Below are positions 37,435 through 49,075 of a stretch of 64,000 bases of DNA, piece after piece. The position numbers and the translations under genes were made by a program. The stretch comes from Paramecium tetraurelia (taxonomy: Eukaryota; Ciliophora; Oligohymenophorea; Peniculida; Parameciidae), in assembly GCF_000165425.1 (NCBI RefSeq), contig NW_001799444.1, positions 310,001 through 374,000 of the forward strand. The letters are read 5' to 3'. Within the stretch, counting starts at the first letter, position 1; each line of letters starts with the position of its first letter. Under the pieces are notes generated by a model, which saw nothing but the letters and a program-made list of their open reading frames with translations, did not search any database and was not told the DNA's origin.

Positions 37435-38224
37435 TCAATATTATTTTGTCTATAGTAATTTAGAGAAGGCATCCATGCTATAGGATGACATTTTCTCCTT
37501 TTCAGTTTCCAAATCCTATAATTTCTTTTCAAGCTCATCCATCAACTCTATCTTGTCTCTTTTTGGTTGTTTGGACCGATTCATTTGATTTCTTGTATTC
37601 AATATATTTCCTTAAATTATGATTCCCTAATTTATGGTTTTATTTGTCCCCTATTCTAATTACATTTCCAAATATTCTATTTTTTCTAATGCCTCTTAGT
37701 ATTTCTTCTGGAGATCATCTTAATCATCAGATTTTTATTTCGATCTTTGCAACTAAGCTTAAATATTATCTAAAATTTAATCAATAAATATACAAATTAC
37801 TTGTTATGCTTTAAACATTTATTATTATGCTTTCCAAATTATTTGATTTAGGCCATTATAACAAGAAATCCCATTTTTCATAATTTTAAACTAATAATGA
37901 CTTTTTAGGCATTCTCAATCCCAATTTATTGATTTACAATTCCTCATACATTACTTAATCTAAAGTATGTTGGGCATCTTCCAAAAGATATGCCAGCTGT
38001 TCAATAGTTAATTACTTTAATTAGTTTCTGCTTTAATCTTCATACTAACTCACTGGCACTAATTAAAATGATTAGATTCCTTCGTTCAACGGATATTTCT
38101 GAATCAATATCTACAAACACTGTTAATTCTTATATGCTTTCTCAAGAATAGAGTCGCATATCTCAACTTAAATTATCTATTTATTAATACATATTTCATC
38201 TATTAGTTGCTTCTTGGAAGTCAT
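37435..38224 (-). CDS. helical protein with C-terminal coiled coil, 252 residues
   Basis: One 31-base intron; exactly 253 codons from ATG at 38224. The N-terminal ~150 residues look like a small folded domain (KKQLIDEICINKQIIQVEIC, YPLNEGIQSFQLVPVSQYED, LTIEQLAYLLEDAQHTLDQ). The C-terminal third is a Lys/Glu/Gln coiled coil (QKKYQEALEKIEYLEMQL, IELMDELEKKLQDLETEK). No family recognised. It starts 61 bases after the pseudokinase gene ends, on the same strand. Confidence 0.7.
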
Positions 38225-38285
38225 TAAACTTAAATATTTATAATGAAAATTAACAACACTATTATTTATAAAATGTCCAAATAGA

Positions 38286-40090
38286 TCAAAAATTATTCAA
38301 TCCTGCTTGTAATGTTTGGTAAAGTTTCATAAAGATGTCATAATCTTACTCCTTTGGTAGTTATTGCTGCTTATCTTATTCTTGTAACTACTTCCCCTCC
38401 TCAAATCTTTTTATCACTTCATTTACTAAATCCTCCAAATTCTATTTTTCTAAAACGTCCTTTGGTTATTATTCTGTTATTATTGGTTATTCTTATAACT
38501 TGGCATTTAAAGAACTTGCACTTCCTTGAAGTTACATATTGTTTTAATCTGATGCATGATTTTATGAAAATTATTGTTATTATTCTGTATTCTTTAGTTG
38601 CTGTATTAATTAATCAATTTCCTATGTTTTTTGTTCTAACTTCTATTCATATTCATTTTTAATATCTTCTATTTATTAGGTTTGTACTGCCTATACATTA
38701 TCATTTAAATTTTGCATAATTCTAACAATTTCATTAAAAGCATCTTCAACATTATTTTAGTATTATATGGAACCACTTTCTGTGATTTCATTTTTTCCAT
38801 CCCTATCTACTATTTGTTACTATTAATTCTAACAAATTTATTTTTTGATTTCGCCTAGAAGTAATTGACAAACTTATTCTATATGACCAGAAGACAACTA
38901 TTATTAATGTTAAATATTTTATTATGGAAAGGGTGCTGCTTATAATTATGTAGGCTATTTAAATTAGATGGGTTGATTAGGTTATTAAAATTGTTATTAA
39001 TATGATTAAACAGAATTTGGTGGAGGTTATAAAACTTGATTCATTTAGGGTTAAAATTGAAGATTGGTTTTGTTTTAAATATTTGGAATTATTTGAGTTT
39101 AAAATAATGGATTTATTGGTGGATTTCCTTGAGGTTATACTACATTATTTTATTAACCAGGACTTAATTTATTAGTAAAAGATTCTTAGACATCAGCTAT
39201 TTTTATACGCTTGTATCGTTTATATTCCAACATTGACTTCAGATTTTCTTTAACATATGAAGGAACGCTTAGACTGTCAATTCTCTTTAAATAATATTGA
39301 TTTGTTTCTTTATCTTTAAAATCTTTGATTTTATTTTTTAGATCCTCAATTTCAGCTAAAATTTCAGATAATAATTGATACACGAAACAAAAAATGACTT
39401 GCCAGCAAGGGTCCAATAAATTACACAACCTAAGGACCAAGTATCTACAGATTAAAGAAAATCAGGTTTTTAATTTAAAATTTCTGGAGCTTAATATAAT
39501 ATCTATTGAAAATCTTTAATTTAATGTTTTTTTGAATCTTATCCTTTTATTGCCTACCAAAAATTAATTAATTTAAATTTATTTTCTATAAGGATGAAGC
39601 TCTCTGGTCTGATTTATTTATGAAATATACCTTTAGAATTCATAAATTTAATAGATTTAAAGAGCTAATGATTTTAGAGAATAATTACATCAGTGCAAAT
39701 TTCAATCCTTTTATCCATAGATATATTTTCGTTTTTTTAAATATAATCATATAGATTAGATTCCCCCCTCTCCATAAGTATTGTTTAAAAATTTGAGAAT
39801 AAACCTGTTTCATAAATCCTAATAATTCCTGATGTCTTAATTGGATCGTTGTCGTTCTTCTCTTAATGATCAATCAACTCCCGAATAAGAGATTTTTCCT
39901 AATCAGACATAGCTTTATAAATTCTTATTGCAAACAATTAAGAATTATTGTTGTTTGTAGGTTAAGCATCAAACAAAGCTTCATTTCCATCTTGGTCTAA
40001 GAGTTTTATAAGTTAAAATTATCCATTTTTAGTAAAATTCAAAGTCTTTTTCTCTAAAGGTGAAAAGTTTGTGGAATTCTATTAATTCAT
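38286..40090 (-). CDS. pseudokinase with long Q/P-rich and coiled-coil tail
   Basis: 584 residues; introns of 24 and 26 bases, exactly 585 codons. The N-terminal ~260 residues have kinase-fold landmarks (AIRIYKAMS for the lysine strand, LMERGESNLYDYIQ hinge, PEILNQKPDFLQSVDTWSLG for the APE/helix-F region). But the catalytic loop reads FHKQIRPESFIL without HRD and the DFG site reads INFW, so it should not transfer phosphate. A linker (YVKENLKSMLEYKRY) precedes ~170 residues rich in Gln, Pro and Asn (PPPNSVQSYQQQFQQP), then a coiled coil and a short C-terminal cap (DYDIFMKLYQTLQAGLNNF). A scaffold role is an inference. Confidence 0.72.
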
Positions 40091-40138
40091 TTCAAGGGAA
40101 TTATTTAATATATATTTTTATTGATAAATTTGATTAGA
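40091..40138. promoter_or_regulatory. 48-base divergent promoter space
   Basis: The space between the start codons of the pseudokinase (minus) and the 7TM protein (plus). It is AT-rich (…TTAATATATATTTTTATTG…), and no defined motif can be claimed. Confidence 0.35.
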
Positions 40139-41040
40139 ATGAATGATTTAATTGTTCCAATAGTCACAGTTGTTTTAAGTCTTATATCAATTCTAAGTTG
40201 TGGATTTGTAATTTATATTTATGGAAGATTTAGAGAATTAAGGAATGATCAATTTACTATTGTATTACAGATTATTTTATTCGATCTGATATATGATCTC
40301 ATACTATTTAGTGACTCCATTGGATACTTATTTTTGAGAAACTCTACTTTTTAATTGAGTGAGAAGCCTGTTTTATGTCAGGCACAATCGTTTTTCTCTG
40401 TCTATAGTGTTTTGTCAAGCACTTTTTGGACTTCAATTATTATTCATAGTTTGTATATTTCTTTAAGAGAGAGTGAACCTAATTAGTATATGCAGTCATA
40501 TTATCCAGGATTAGGCTATGGAATACCCCTATTAATATCTATTATGTATGTATTGTTTGTGAAAAAGTCCAATAATTATAGATGCATATGGTCAATACTA
40601 CCCAATGCCTCAAACAAATTGTTTCTTTGATATCTATAACGAAAATATGGAACTCTATATCTTGGTATTTTTTGATATCCCTATATGGACAATGTTCCTA
40701 TATAACATTATTGTAATAATCCTTGTGATCAGAAGAATCAATTAGAATAGCACTATAAATTAATCTTTGTATTCCTTATTTATGTATCCTATGATTTTGG
40801 TTATTTGCTGGATAATTGTATAATAATATTTTTGATATTTAGCCTGGTTTTGTGAATATTATTGGAGTCAAATCAGTAATATGGAAAAGCATTAATTTCG
40901 GATTGGGAAGTTTGATTGGTTTTTTTGATGCTTATTGGTATTGCTACACTTCCTTGTCAGATAGATTGACTTTCGAAAATGGAAAAATGATACTGCGTAT
41001 AAAAGAGAATGCTGAAGAATAAGAATTACCTAAAATTTGA
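40139..41040 (+). CDS. seven-transmembrane receptor, cAMP-receptor-like (class E-type)
   Basis: 284 residues; introns of 22 and 25 bases, exactly 285 codons. Seven hydrophobic segments can be placed: VPIVTVVLSLISILSCGFVI, the stretch around IVLQIILFDLIYDLILF, FFSVYSVLSSTFWTSIII, GYGIPLLISIIPIIID, LYILVFFDIPIWTMFLYN, LFMYPMILVICWIIV and LIGFFDAYWYCYTSL. The CQAQ...FWTSIIIHSLY pattern after helix 2 and the YG...CFF...ELYILVFFD region resemble Dictyostelium cAR/CRL receptors. In that family the ligand is cAMP or unknown; for this protein no ligand can be named. The short acidic tail suggests little C-terminal regulation. Confidence 0.72.
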
Positions 41041-41209
41041 ATTATCTTATATAATATAGAAAATTTTAATTATCATCTATTTTTATTACATTGATAGTGA
41101 TTAATAATTTGATGTTATTATAGAAATCTAAACTTAATGAAATCTATCCTATTTTGACATGAAATGAAAGTTATTCGAATTTAAGTTTAAATCCAGAATT
41201 TTTGTGATT

Positions 41210-41523
41210 ATGAAGTTCTATATTTGTTATCATATAATATTATTGATAATTACTAAGAAATTTGAATATGAAAGACATTATTTTAGAGATCACTTATTGA
41301 GATGTTATGAATTCTAATTCCCATTCTGCATTCCTAATTCAACTAATACTTGGGAATACATATACAAAATTCCAGAAATTGATGAAACTATAGTATAGAT
41401 TTACTCTATTAAAAGCATCAAGAAATGATTGATAATCCATTCGAAACTAAATCTGATAGTTTCTACTTTGTTGGAGATTAATTAGTTATGCAGAATAAAG
41501 CTGAATATGATTACTCTGAATGA
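41210..41523 (+). pseudogene. UNC119-like C-terminal fragment
   Basis: With one 23-base intron this reads 96 codons. After an odd hydrophobic start it matches the second half of UNC119 closely: EYERHYFRDHLLRCYEF, FPFCIPNSTNTWEYIY, EMIDNPFETKSDSFYFVG and LVMQNKAEYDYS, the last two being hallmarks of the UNC119 end. UNC119 binds myristoylated cargo and carries it to cilia; the fold needs the N-terminal strands that come before ERHYF. I find no such sequence upstream (only ~170 bases to the 7TM gene stop), so the copy is truncated at its 5' side and is probably not functional. A short real gene is less likely. Confidence 0.7.
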
Positions 41524-42202
41524 AATAATTATATTGGCATTTATTTGTAATAAGAATCATTATTTTTATTTAGCTTCTCCTTTCTTTTTTTATATTTTAA
41601 TCTTTATATTTATCTCTAATTTGCCATTGGCCTTTCATTTATGTAGTCAACCTTATATATATTTTAAGCTTGTCTATTTTTTATAAATCCTTTATGAATT
41701 CTATTTTTCTTAATAGGCCAATTCTTCTAACACTAGTAAAATATATATCGCTATATTTTAGTAACCCAATCTTCACAAATTTTTCTGATTATATTAACTC
41801 CAACAAAAATAATTAAGTTTTTTTATTTTTGATATAATTCATAAATCTAAATTCATATTATTAATTACAGATGGAAAACTACTGTTCCTCTGTAGATTTT
41901 TTGTTTTATTTTTCTATTATTAATTATTATTTTATAAATATGTATTTTCAATAATCCAATTCAAAATTAAATATAATTAGGAGTTTCTATAATAGGCTTT
42001 TAATATATAAACAACATTAATAAATGATAAAGATAAATACCCTTAATCAAAAAGAAATTTTATATTTTATTATTATCTAGATGATTAATGATTATTCTCA
42101 TTAATTATTACTCATTTTTATGAGCAGGAGTTTTACAACGTCATTGCTAATATTTATCCAAAATTGTTTAACATAAATTAATTTAAATTTTATATTATAA
42201 AA
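41524..42202. other. AT-rich spacer
   Basis: No supported coding sequence on either strand between the UNC119-like fragment and the convergent 493-residue gene. Confidence 0.55.
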
Positions 42203-43684
42203 TCATTTTTGTTTTAATTTACATGTCTATTCATTTATTACTTAATTTAATCCAGCTGATTCGTAATTGTTATAAGTATTATAATCTTAATAATAATAAT
42301 CTTCTTCAAATAGAGATCTTTCTTCCCTATCTTTAATTTAATCCAAATCATAATTTAATATCTTACCTTGAAACAATATCTCCATAATTTTTTTTTTCTT
42401 TATAGTATAATCCTTATCTTCTTTGTCGTAATATAATACAAAAAACTAGTTGTCATATTCACGTGTCTCAATCTCGACAAAAATTGGTTAAGAGATTAAT
42501 GTAGTGTAAAGCAAATATTCTTTAGACACAATTAACTGTTAAATAATGTACTTAAATGTTTAATTTATCTTACTATCGATCATAAAAGTATCACAATCAT
42601 ATGGACCAAATTACCTTCCACATTCACATATAGGATCATCATTTAATTCTAATTTGATAAAATGTTTTAAATTATCCTACCAATCATCATCATTTAAACA
42701 TATAACACTTTAGTAATAATTTATTGGATTTCTGATATGGAATTCCTAAAATAAATATAAATATTCATATCTATATTTCGGGTACTTATTAGTATTTTCA
42801 AATGCAACAAATCCTTCATAATAAAATCCTCCTGGCTTTCTGGAATTCTACACAAATAACCCTCTTCTTTTTTCATATTTTATTTTGTATTAGATATTAT
42901 TTTTCGTAAATTATGAACTTATTTTTTTACCAAAACTCGTCCTTTTTGTTTTGAGTTAGTTATTAATCTCAGCATTAAATAATTCTAACTGAATTTCATC
43001 GTTTTTCTCAAACAAAACTACTTAAAATTGCTTTAATTTTTTTTATTAAATAGCTGTAGAAATTGTGTTATGAAATAGGCTATTTTTGATTAAGAATTGT
43101 ATTTTATGATCTATTTTATGGAAGTAGATAGTTTCTTTATTATTTTCTATTTTACAAATTCCAAAATTAAGCTAGTGTGGATATAGAAGTATTTCAAACT
43201 TAGCATTATTCTGATGTTTTCTAATCAAAAGCTATCGGAGTTTCCAGAATAATAATATAACATAATATTCATCCGCATCTATTTTTTATATTTCATCCAA
43301 GGCATTTTCTGATTTTGAAATTTTCTCAACAATTACCCAGAAATCACAAAATAAAGGGTTTAATATCAGTTTATCATAAAATAAAGTTTTAAAAGGAATT
43401 TTAAGTGCTTGATTCTTTACAACATCAAATGACATTTGCAATTTAAAGGCATTAGGAACAATTACTCCCTTTATTTATTTCAATTAATCTTCACATAATT
43501 TTTTAAAAGCTTTTCTTGCTGCTTCAATTAGCTTTTTTAATTATTATTTGCGATATTTTGGTTATTCCAATTGAATGTCTTCAGAAGTATCAAGCTCAAA
43601 GACTTAGCCGTAAGAACATGTTGTATTGAGGTGATTAAGAATTTTTTTTATTAAATCTTCATCTTTCGACTAAGAATTGATCAT
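42203..43684 (-). CDS. unknown 493-residue intronless protein
   Basis: A single open frame of 494 codons from ATG at 43684 to TGA at 42203, with no intron, which is unusual here for this length. The composition is that of a globular soluble protein (many Phe, Tyr, Trp and charged residues). Notable patches are KLQMSFDVVKNQALKIPFKT (~110), QLNFGICKIENNKETIYFHK (~200), and a cysteine-containing DDPICECGRQFGPYDCDTF (~385). The C-terminus has a Tyr/Asp/Asn-rich low-complexity run (YYYQDYNTYNNYES). I recognise no domain. Confidence 0.72.
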
Positions 43685-43929
43685 ATTACTACTAGTTAAT
43701 AATTGTATTTTATTATGTGCATTTACCATTTTTAACATTATAAATATAAATATATATGAATGCAGAGTTTCTCTAAATGTAACAAGTGATTCTGATCGCT
43801 GTCTATTTAAATGGCAGTTTAGAATCATTTTAAATCGTTTAAATATCTCTTACCTAAATTTGCTTTGGCTAGTTTATTCTCTTGATTCTACATATTGTTC
43901 ATTCTTTTTCATTCTAAATATTATAGCTT

Positions 43930-45165
43930 ATATTTAATACTTCCTTTTCACCAAAATATCTGAACCAAAGTGATTTCTTGAATTAGGTATATTTGTAAAG
44001 ATCTTAAATGCTCAACTTTACTGATTTAACATTCTTAATTTAAATATCACTTAAAAAATCTTCATATATTTGAGTTTAAGATAAGTTGATTTTCATTTAA
44101 CTTTTCTCTGCCTAAGAATGGATTCAATAATAATTCTAATTTGAGATTATACTTTAATTCATTAGTTATTTTTTGGTTAATTATTATTGTAAATATTGCT
44201 TGAGATTAAAGATTACTTTATTTAAAGTAACATCCTTCATTATTACTATTATTAATATATTTAGTCCTCATTCAAAATGGATGGTCCTTCAATGTTTTTA
44301 TTTTGAATCTGAAGAAAATTTTATCATATAATTAACAATCAGTTTTCTACTTATTGCTTGGCTTTTCAATTGTTAACTTAATAAAAGAATGAATTTTTAG
44401 ACAAATTCGCATATTTGGTTGAAAACTAAGCATTTTATAGGATTTGACTTTATTTTTTTTTTTACTTTTTTAATAGAATTAATAATAAACTATCATTCCA
44501 AATTTAAGGGCATTTTAATCATCTTCTTCCAGCACTCATCTATAAGAATGATTCCTCTAATTTGGATCTCTTAATTTATTACACAAATTAAAAGCATATA
44601 AGTTATATCCATTGAATGCAGTTGGAAAAAACATGCCTAATAGGGCACTTATTTGTAGCCATGATGCATTGATTATAAACATTCCAACTAACATCAAAAA
44701 CATAAATAACTAAGCGAACCAATATATTCTGCTATGAATCATTTGAACTTCTCCTTTCTATTAAGATGAAGTCTCAAAAACCCAACTCTCATTTCCAAAA
44801 TCGATCAACCCACCAACGTAGTCTGACTAATTTTCCTAATTTAACTATTTTCTTATAGCTTTAATTATCCAAAAATCTATTGAGTCCAAAACTATAATTG
44901 TTTCATATAGCCTCTGATATTAAGGAGTAAAATATAGAGTATCAGAATAATAAATTTGAAAATGAAGCATAGCATACATCATAAAGGATTAGGAGATTCA
45001 AATATGTCTATATTTGCACTCTAAAACAGTTCATAATTAGCAAATGCTAAAGGATTCAAATTTACACTCAATCTCAACTAATATTATTCTTTCTCATTCC
45101 AATATTGTTTTGCATTTTTAAATTCATCCTTCAGTGATTTATGATGGATTCAGCTATGCTAGGAC
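43930..45165 (-). pseudogene. decayed multi-pass membrane protein gene
   Basis: On the minus strand several well-formed protein pieces follow each other. They are a soluble N-terminal part (~45150-44995: YWNEKEQYQLRLSVNLNPLA, ANIDIFESPNP), a long open part (~44990-44540: MLHFQIYYSDTLYFTPQY, SDYVGGLIDFGNESWVF) with membrane helices near 44730 and 44640 (FMFLMLVGMFIINASWLQIS), and C-terminal remnants (LEEDDQNALKFGMIVYY; NELKYNLKLELLLNPFLGRE near 44120). They are separated by a frame change near 44990, a TGA near 44545 and further breaks below, with no fitting introns. I do not recognise the family. Confidence 0.55.
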
Positions 45166-45426
45166 CTTATAAACCTCCTAATTAAGGGGGTTTTATGAAA
45201 TTTAATGGAGACTGTTCTTCTCTGGTTTGATTGATATAACAGTTAATTAATAATATTATAATATTGTAATTATTGTAGATAATGACAATCTAATTGTAAT
45301 TATTAATTTAATTTGAGATTTCTTGATAGTTTTCTTACTTATATGAAATAGGATAAAATTGCTTTATAATCAAAAAGAGACGTAATTTTGTATTAATAAA
45401 TAATATAAAAAATTTATTAATCAAAT

Positions 45427-46209
45427 ATGGATTAATAAGTATAAGAGACATAGATGCATTATGAAATAATTATTAGTGAAGTGATTATCAAGTTAAAGAA
45501 AAACTCAGATAAAGGGTAACTATAAATGAGCGAGTCTGAGATATAAACTTTTAAAGATGTATAAATTTTTAAATACTTTTTAGCTTTGGTAAAGTAGTTT
45601 AAAAGCAATTTAAAGCGGCTAAGAATATAGATTGAAAACAAAAGTGTCTCCTTAAATAAAGCAAAATATTGACGACCCTATCGAACAAGAACCTGCTATA
45701 GTTAAGAAAATTAAAACTAATGTAGATACTTAAATCATAAAAAAAGTTTATATTCACCCTATCTTTATTTTAGGAAGAAGCTGATGTAGAGTTCACTGAT
45801 GACTCTGGGGATGAAACTAGTTCAAAAGAAGAAAAAGTTGAGGATTTGAAAGCATCGAAATATTTGGATTACCAAATCTCAAAAAATGAGAGTTTGAGGG
45901 AGAAAACCCTGTTTGACAAGATTAGAGAGTTAGATCAATTAAAAAATCTTATAAAAGTGGAAGAAGAAGATGATGGCGAGACAGAAGAACCAAGAGTATT
46001 TGATACATAAGTCTATGCATAAAAAATTAACACTGAAAATGCAGTTAGTCGTATAAGAGTATTCTTACTTCTTTATATAGCCAAATAAATCTCAAAAAAT
46101 GAGTTTAGAGTATGTTCTTATACGAGAAAAAAACAATTAGGAAGCCATATATCCGTAAGCTCAATTGTTATTTAATTTTAAAACTAATAAGAAAAAAAAC
46201 TCTTAATGA
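45427..46209 (+). CDS. probable TFIIA large subunit (alpha/beta)
   Basis: 235 residues; introns of 25, 28 and 22 bases, exactly 236 codons. The N-terminal ~55 residues fit the TFIIA-alpha four-helix domain (HYEIIISEVIIKLKKN, then SEIQTFKDLWQSSLKAI, compare the LKQLWE/W-K-L ending of helix 2 in TOA1). The middle is charged and acidic (EEADVEFTDDSGDETSS, VEEEDDGETEEP), as in the linker of TFIIA. The last ~55 residues start at VYAQKINTENAVSRIRPNKS and end in LLFNF, where the beta-barrel strand segment would be, but this similarity is weak. TFIIA stabilises TBP on promoters. Convergent with the small gene at 46272, stops 62 bases apart. Confidence 0.55.
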
Positions 46210-46271
46210 AATTGTATTTATTTTTTGTGATTTTGTTTTAATTAAACAATTTTCATTAAAATTGCTTTTTT

Positions 46272-46510
46272 TCACATTCTTTCTTCCATCCTTTACAAAT
46301 ACTCATGACACCTTCCATTCCCTCTTCTCCTTTTAATCCAGTTTCTAATTTTGACAAGAATTAAGTTAATTTGTCATTCTCATCTTTGTTAAGTTCTTTT
46401 TTGTATTCATACAAATAGTATTCTTTTCCATCCACTTTTGCAGAACTTATCTAATACTGTATTTCGTCTATTTAAAATTCCTCATCTTCTTTTTTTATTT
46501 ATTAATCCAT
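46272..46510 (-). CDS. small acidic protein, about 72 residues
   Basis: ATG at 46510 (MDQQIKKEDEEFQIDEIQ...), then a compact segment (KVDGKEYYLYEYKKEL) and a helix with Leu, Lys and Glu. With a 20-base intron the frame closes at TGA 46272 (73 codons). Without that intron the frame runs on far into the opposite gene, so the intron is needed for the model. No family recognised. The end is the least certain part. Confidence 0.5.
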
Positions 46511-46619
46511 CTATTTTATATTAATATTATTAATATTGAGTAAATTTTATCATAAAAATTGATACTCATAAATATAAGAATTTTTAATTATTCTGTGAAT
46601 AAATCTCATTAAATAAATT

Positions 46620-47255
46620 ATGGAATGCAATTTGATAATGATTGGAGATCAAAAGGTTGGAAAGTCCTCCATTTTGTTAAGGTTTGCATATGATTACGCA
46701 TAATATAGGTTGTCCACAAACTAATTTTCTGATTCGTATGAACCAACTATTTGGGCTACAGTCAAAAAAAAAATCGACATTAATAACATCTCAATCAATT
46801 TGAATTTCACAGATATCTGTTGTCAAGAACATTATTTGTCAATTAGAAAAAACTCTTATATTAACAAGGATATTATTATAATTGTTTTTGATATCAATTA
46901 GATTGCAAGTTTCCATAATGTTTTATAACATGTAAGATATATACTAATCATAATAATTAGTGGAACTAAGAGACTTGTCAACTTAAGAATATAAAAAAGA
47001 TAATTATAGCGAATAAAATTGATCTGAGAGAAAATGATGAGTAGATTGAAGATTATAAATTATAAGTAGAGTATATCTTAGCTTAAGGTTAAAGAATCAT
47101 TCAAAGATTGCCATTTTTTCTCCTGTTCAGCCAAAACTGGAGAAAACATAGATGAGGTCTTCAAAGAAATAGCGAAAATCTTAATAGAATCATCACCAAA
47201 GAAGAAAGAGGAACAATTACATAGAGAAGAATTTTGTTCTTGTTTAATATTTTGA
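46620..47255 (+). CDS. Ras-superfamily small GTPase, Rho-like, prenylated
   Basis: 194 residues; introns of 29 and 22 bases, exactly 195 codons. G1 is GDQKVGKSS (~8-16), the switch I threonine lies in SYEPTIW, G3 is DICCQEHY in place of DTAGQE, G4 is NKID and G5 is CSAKTG. The spacing and the tryptophan in LQHWNQE are closer to Rho than to Rab. The C-terminus CLIF fits a CaaX box with Phe last, which in known systems favours geranylgeranylation. The change of the G3 AGQ to CCQ removes the usual glycine and may alter GTP hydrolysis. The role is probably membrane or cytoskeleton signalling. Confidence 0.8.
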
Positions 47256-47996
47256 TATATTTATTTATTTTCTTCATCCATAATTTGATAATAATATTTC
47301 AATAATAATAAATATATATATAAATCATATTAAAAAGTAAAGGAAAAGAGTTGATATATGATATTCAAATCTAACGAGGAGAATGATAATAATATTTTAC
47401 AATTCTTAACTATGAATTAGATGTAATTATGAATGTGCAAATATATTTAATAGATTATTGAAAGGATATTTTCATTAGGAGTATACTTTATATTGAGAAT
47501 ATTTAATAGTCACATAATGTTATAAATAAAACAACTTATGTGCAAATTTTCTCATCAGAATTTTAAATAGAAACAGTATCAATATCATTAAATTTTTTTG
47601 TATAAGAAAAAAGATATATTTCTAAATTACCAACGTGTTGCTGATATCTTATAAAGCTATTGAATTTCAAAGCAAAAAGTTGAAGATTCATATAAAGATG
47701 TGATTCTAAATAAGCCATCAATAATTAGTTTGCTTTGAATTTCTGAATCCTATCCTAATAGTTTGTTATACAATTGTTATGAACATCATTGTAATTATAT
47801 TTTTCAAATATCAATTCAAGAAAATTCATAATTGTACAAATATTGTTTTAATATAGTTTGTATTGATGATTTATTCTCTTATACCCTTATATTAATATTA
47901 TTATTGTTTAAAATCTATATGATAGAAAATAGTTAACATCAAATAAATTATTTTTGTCATCTTCATAATCAAATAAAACTACCAGTCACAGAAAAC
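47256..47996. other. AT-rich spacer, possibly old WD40-gene 5' part
   Basis: No intact frame. Short plus-strand readings around 47640-47760 are broken by stops. They could be the eroded N-terminal coiled coil that precedes WD40 repeats in this protein family, but this cannot be shown. Confidence 0.35.
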
Positions 47997-49075
47997 ATGG
48001 ATATTAAAATGCTTGGATTTAATACAAAATCATCTATCTTAGTTATAGGTAAAACAGATGGTAACATGTAAATTTTTTAATTTAAATGTGGGGATTTAAA
48101 ATTTATTAAAGAATTATATGGTCAGAGATCAATAGCTTCTAGTATAATTTTTACAAGGAAATCAAATCAAATTATATTTGTGAATAATAAGATGTAAATA
48201 TATTCTGAGGTTGGTATTGCTCGAGGATCTCATATATTTCAAAGTGATTTGCATAAACCGAATTGTTTAATACTCAATAAAGATGAGAATTTATTAATTT
48301 ATTCTAGAAATGATAGAACTATTAGATTGTTGAGGAAACATAATAATTAATGGAGTTTTGATTAAAAATTTGAAGTTTCTCACTATGGCTATATAATAAG
48401 TTTAAGTCTTAATGAGTCTGAAAATTTTTTAGTATGCTTATCTGAATTTGAAAATAAAATTTTTATTTGCCAAAAGAATCAATTGACAAATAAGTGGTCT
48501 ATCTTTTAAACATTATATTATAAGGAGAGTCAGGCATTGTAAGCTTGTTTTGTTAACGATTCTATCTTTATTTTATAATTATACAGAGAAGAAAATTTTC
48601 GATTTTTTCATCAGAATTAAGGGAATTAACGCTTTGAACTATTTAAACCAATAATATAAGATAAATAATGTAACTCACTTAAAATTCCTCAACGATTTTA
48701 GTTGTAAATGATATAATAAAAATAATTTTTAATGTATCGATGTATCGAAAAAGATAATTGTATCAACCTATTATTGATTAAGCAGCTAAAATAGTTTTGA
48801 ATTACAAAGGCTGATTCCTCTAGTTGATTCAAATTTCATCTATAGAGCAACAGATGATGGTTAGTATTTATTAATTTGGTAAAAAAATTATAATATACTA
48901 CTCGTATTACTTTTGAAGGAAAGTTGAATCATAATTTAATGCTTCTATTTATAAGATTTGAATCCTTGATATTTTCAAATGTATTTGAAGTTTTCAATTA
49001 ATTAGTTTAGAATTAAATGATCCCTAAAGCTTTCTCAAATTTTCATGATCTTATTCTTTTATTATTAAATATTTT
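47997..49075 (+). pseudogene. WD40-repeat pseudogene, tandem relative of the next gene
   Basis: A long open part from ATG at 47997 reads about 800 bases with WD40-like units (GNMQIFQFKCGDLKFIKEL, ILNKDENLLIYSRNDRTIRL, ISLSLNESENFLVCLS). Then the reading breaks: NYKG ends at a TGA, and the family-typical last segment (DSNFIYRATDDGQYLLIWQ, ~48830-48890) is in another frame with no intron able to join it. WD-type Trp/Asp pairs are also weak throughout. It therefore looks like a decaying tandem copy of the WD40 gene that starts right after it. Confidence 0.55.

Noticed and set aside
38354-38662. 102-residue hydrophobic plus-strand ORF suggesting a membrane protein
   Set aside because: Antisense shadow of Gln/Glu-rich coding sequence, which always yields Leu/Ile/Phe-rich readings on the other strand.
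39186-39440. Separate small minus-strand gene
   Set aside because: It is an internal part of the pseudokinase gene 38286-40090; TAG and TAA at its edges are Gln codons and a 26-base intron joins the frames.
45150-45232. Short plus-strand peptide MDSAMLGPYKPPNQGGF...
   Set aside because: Only 28 codons, no partner exon, and it lies opposite the edge of the decayed membrane-protein gene; probably chance.
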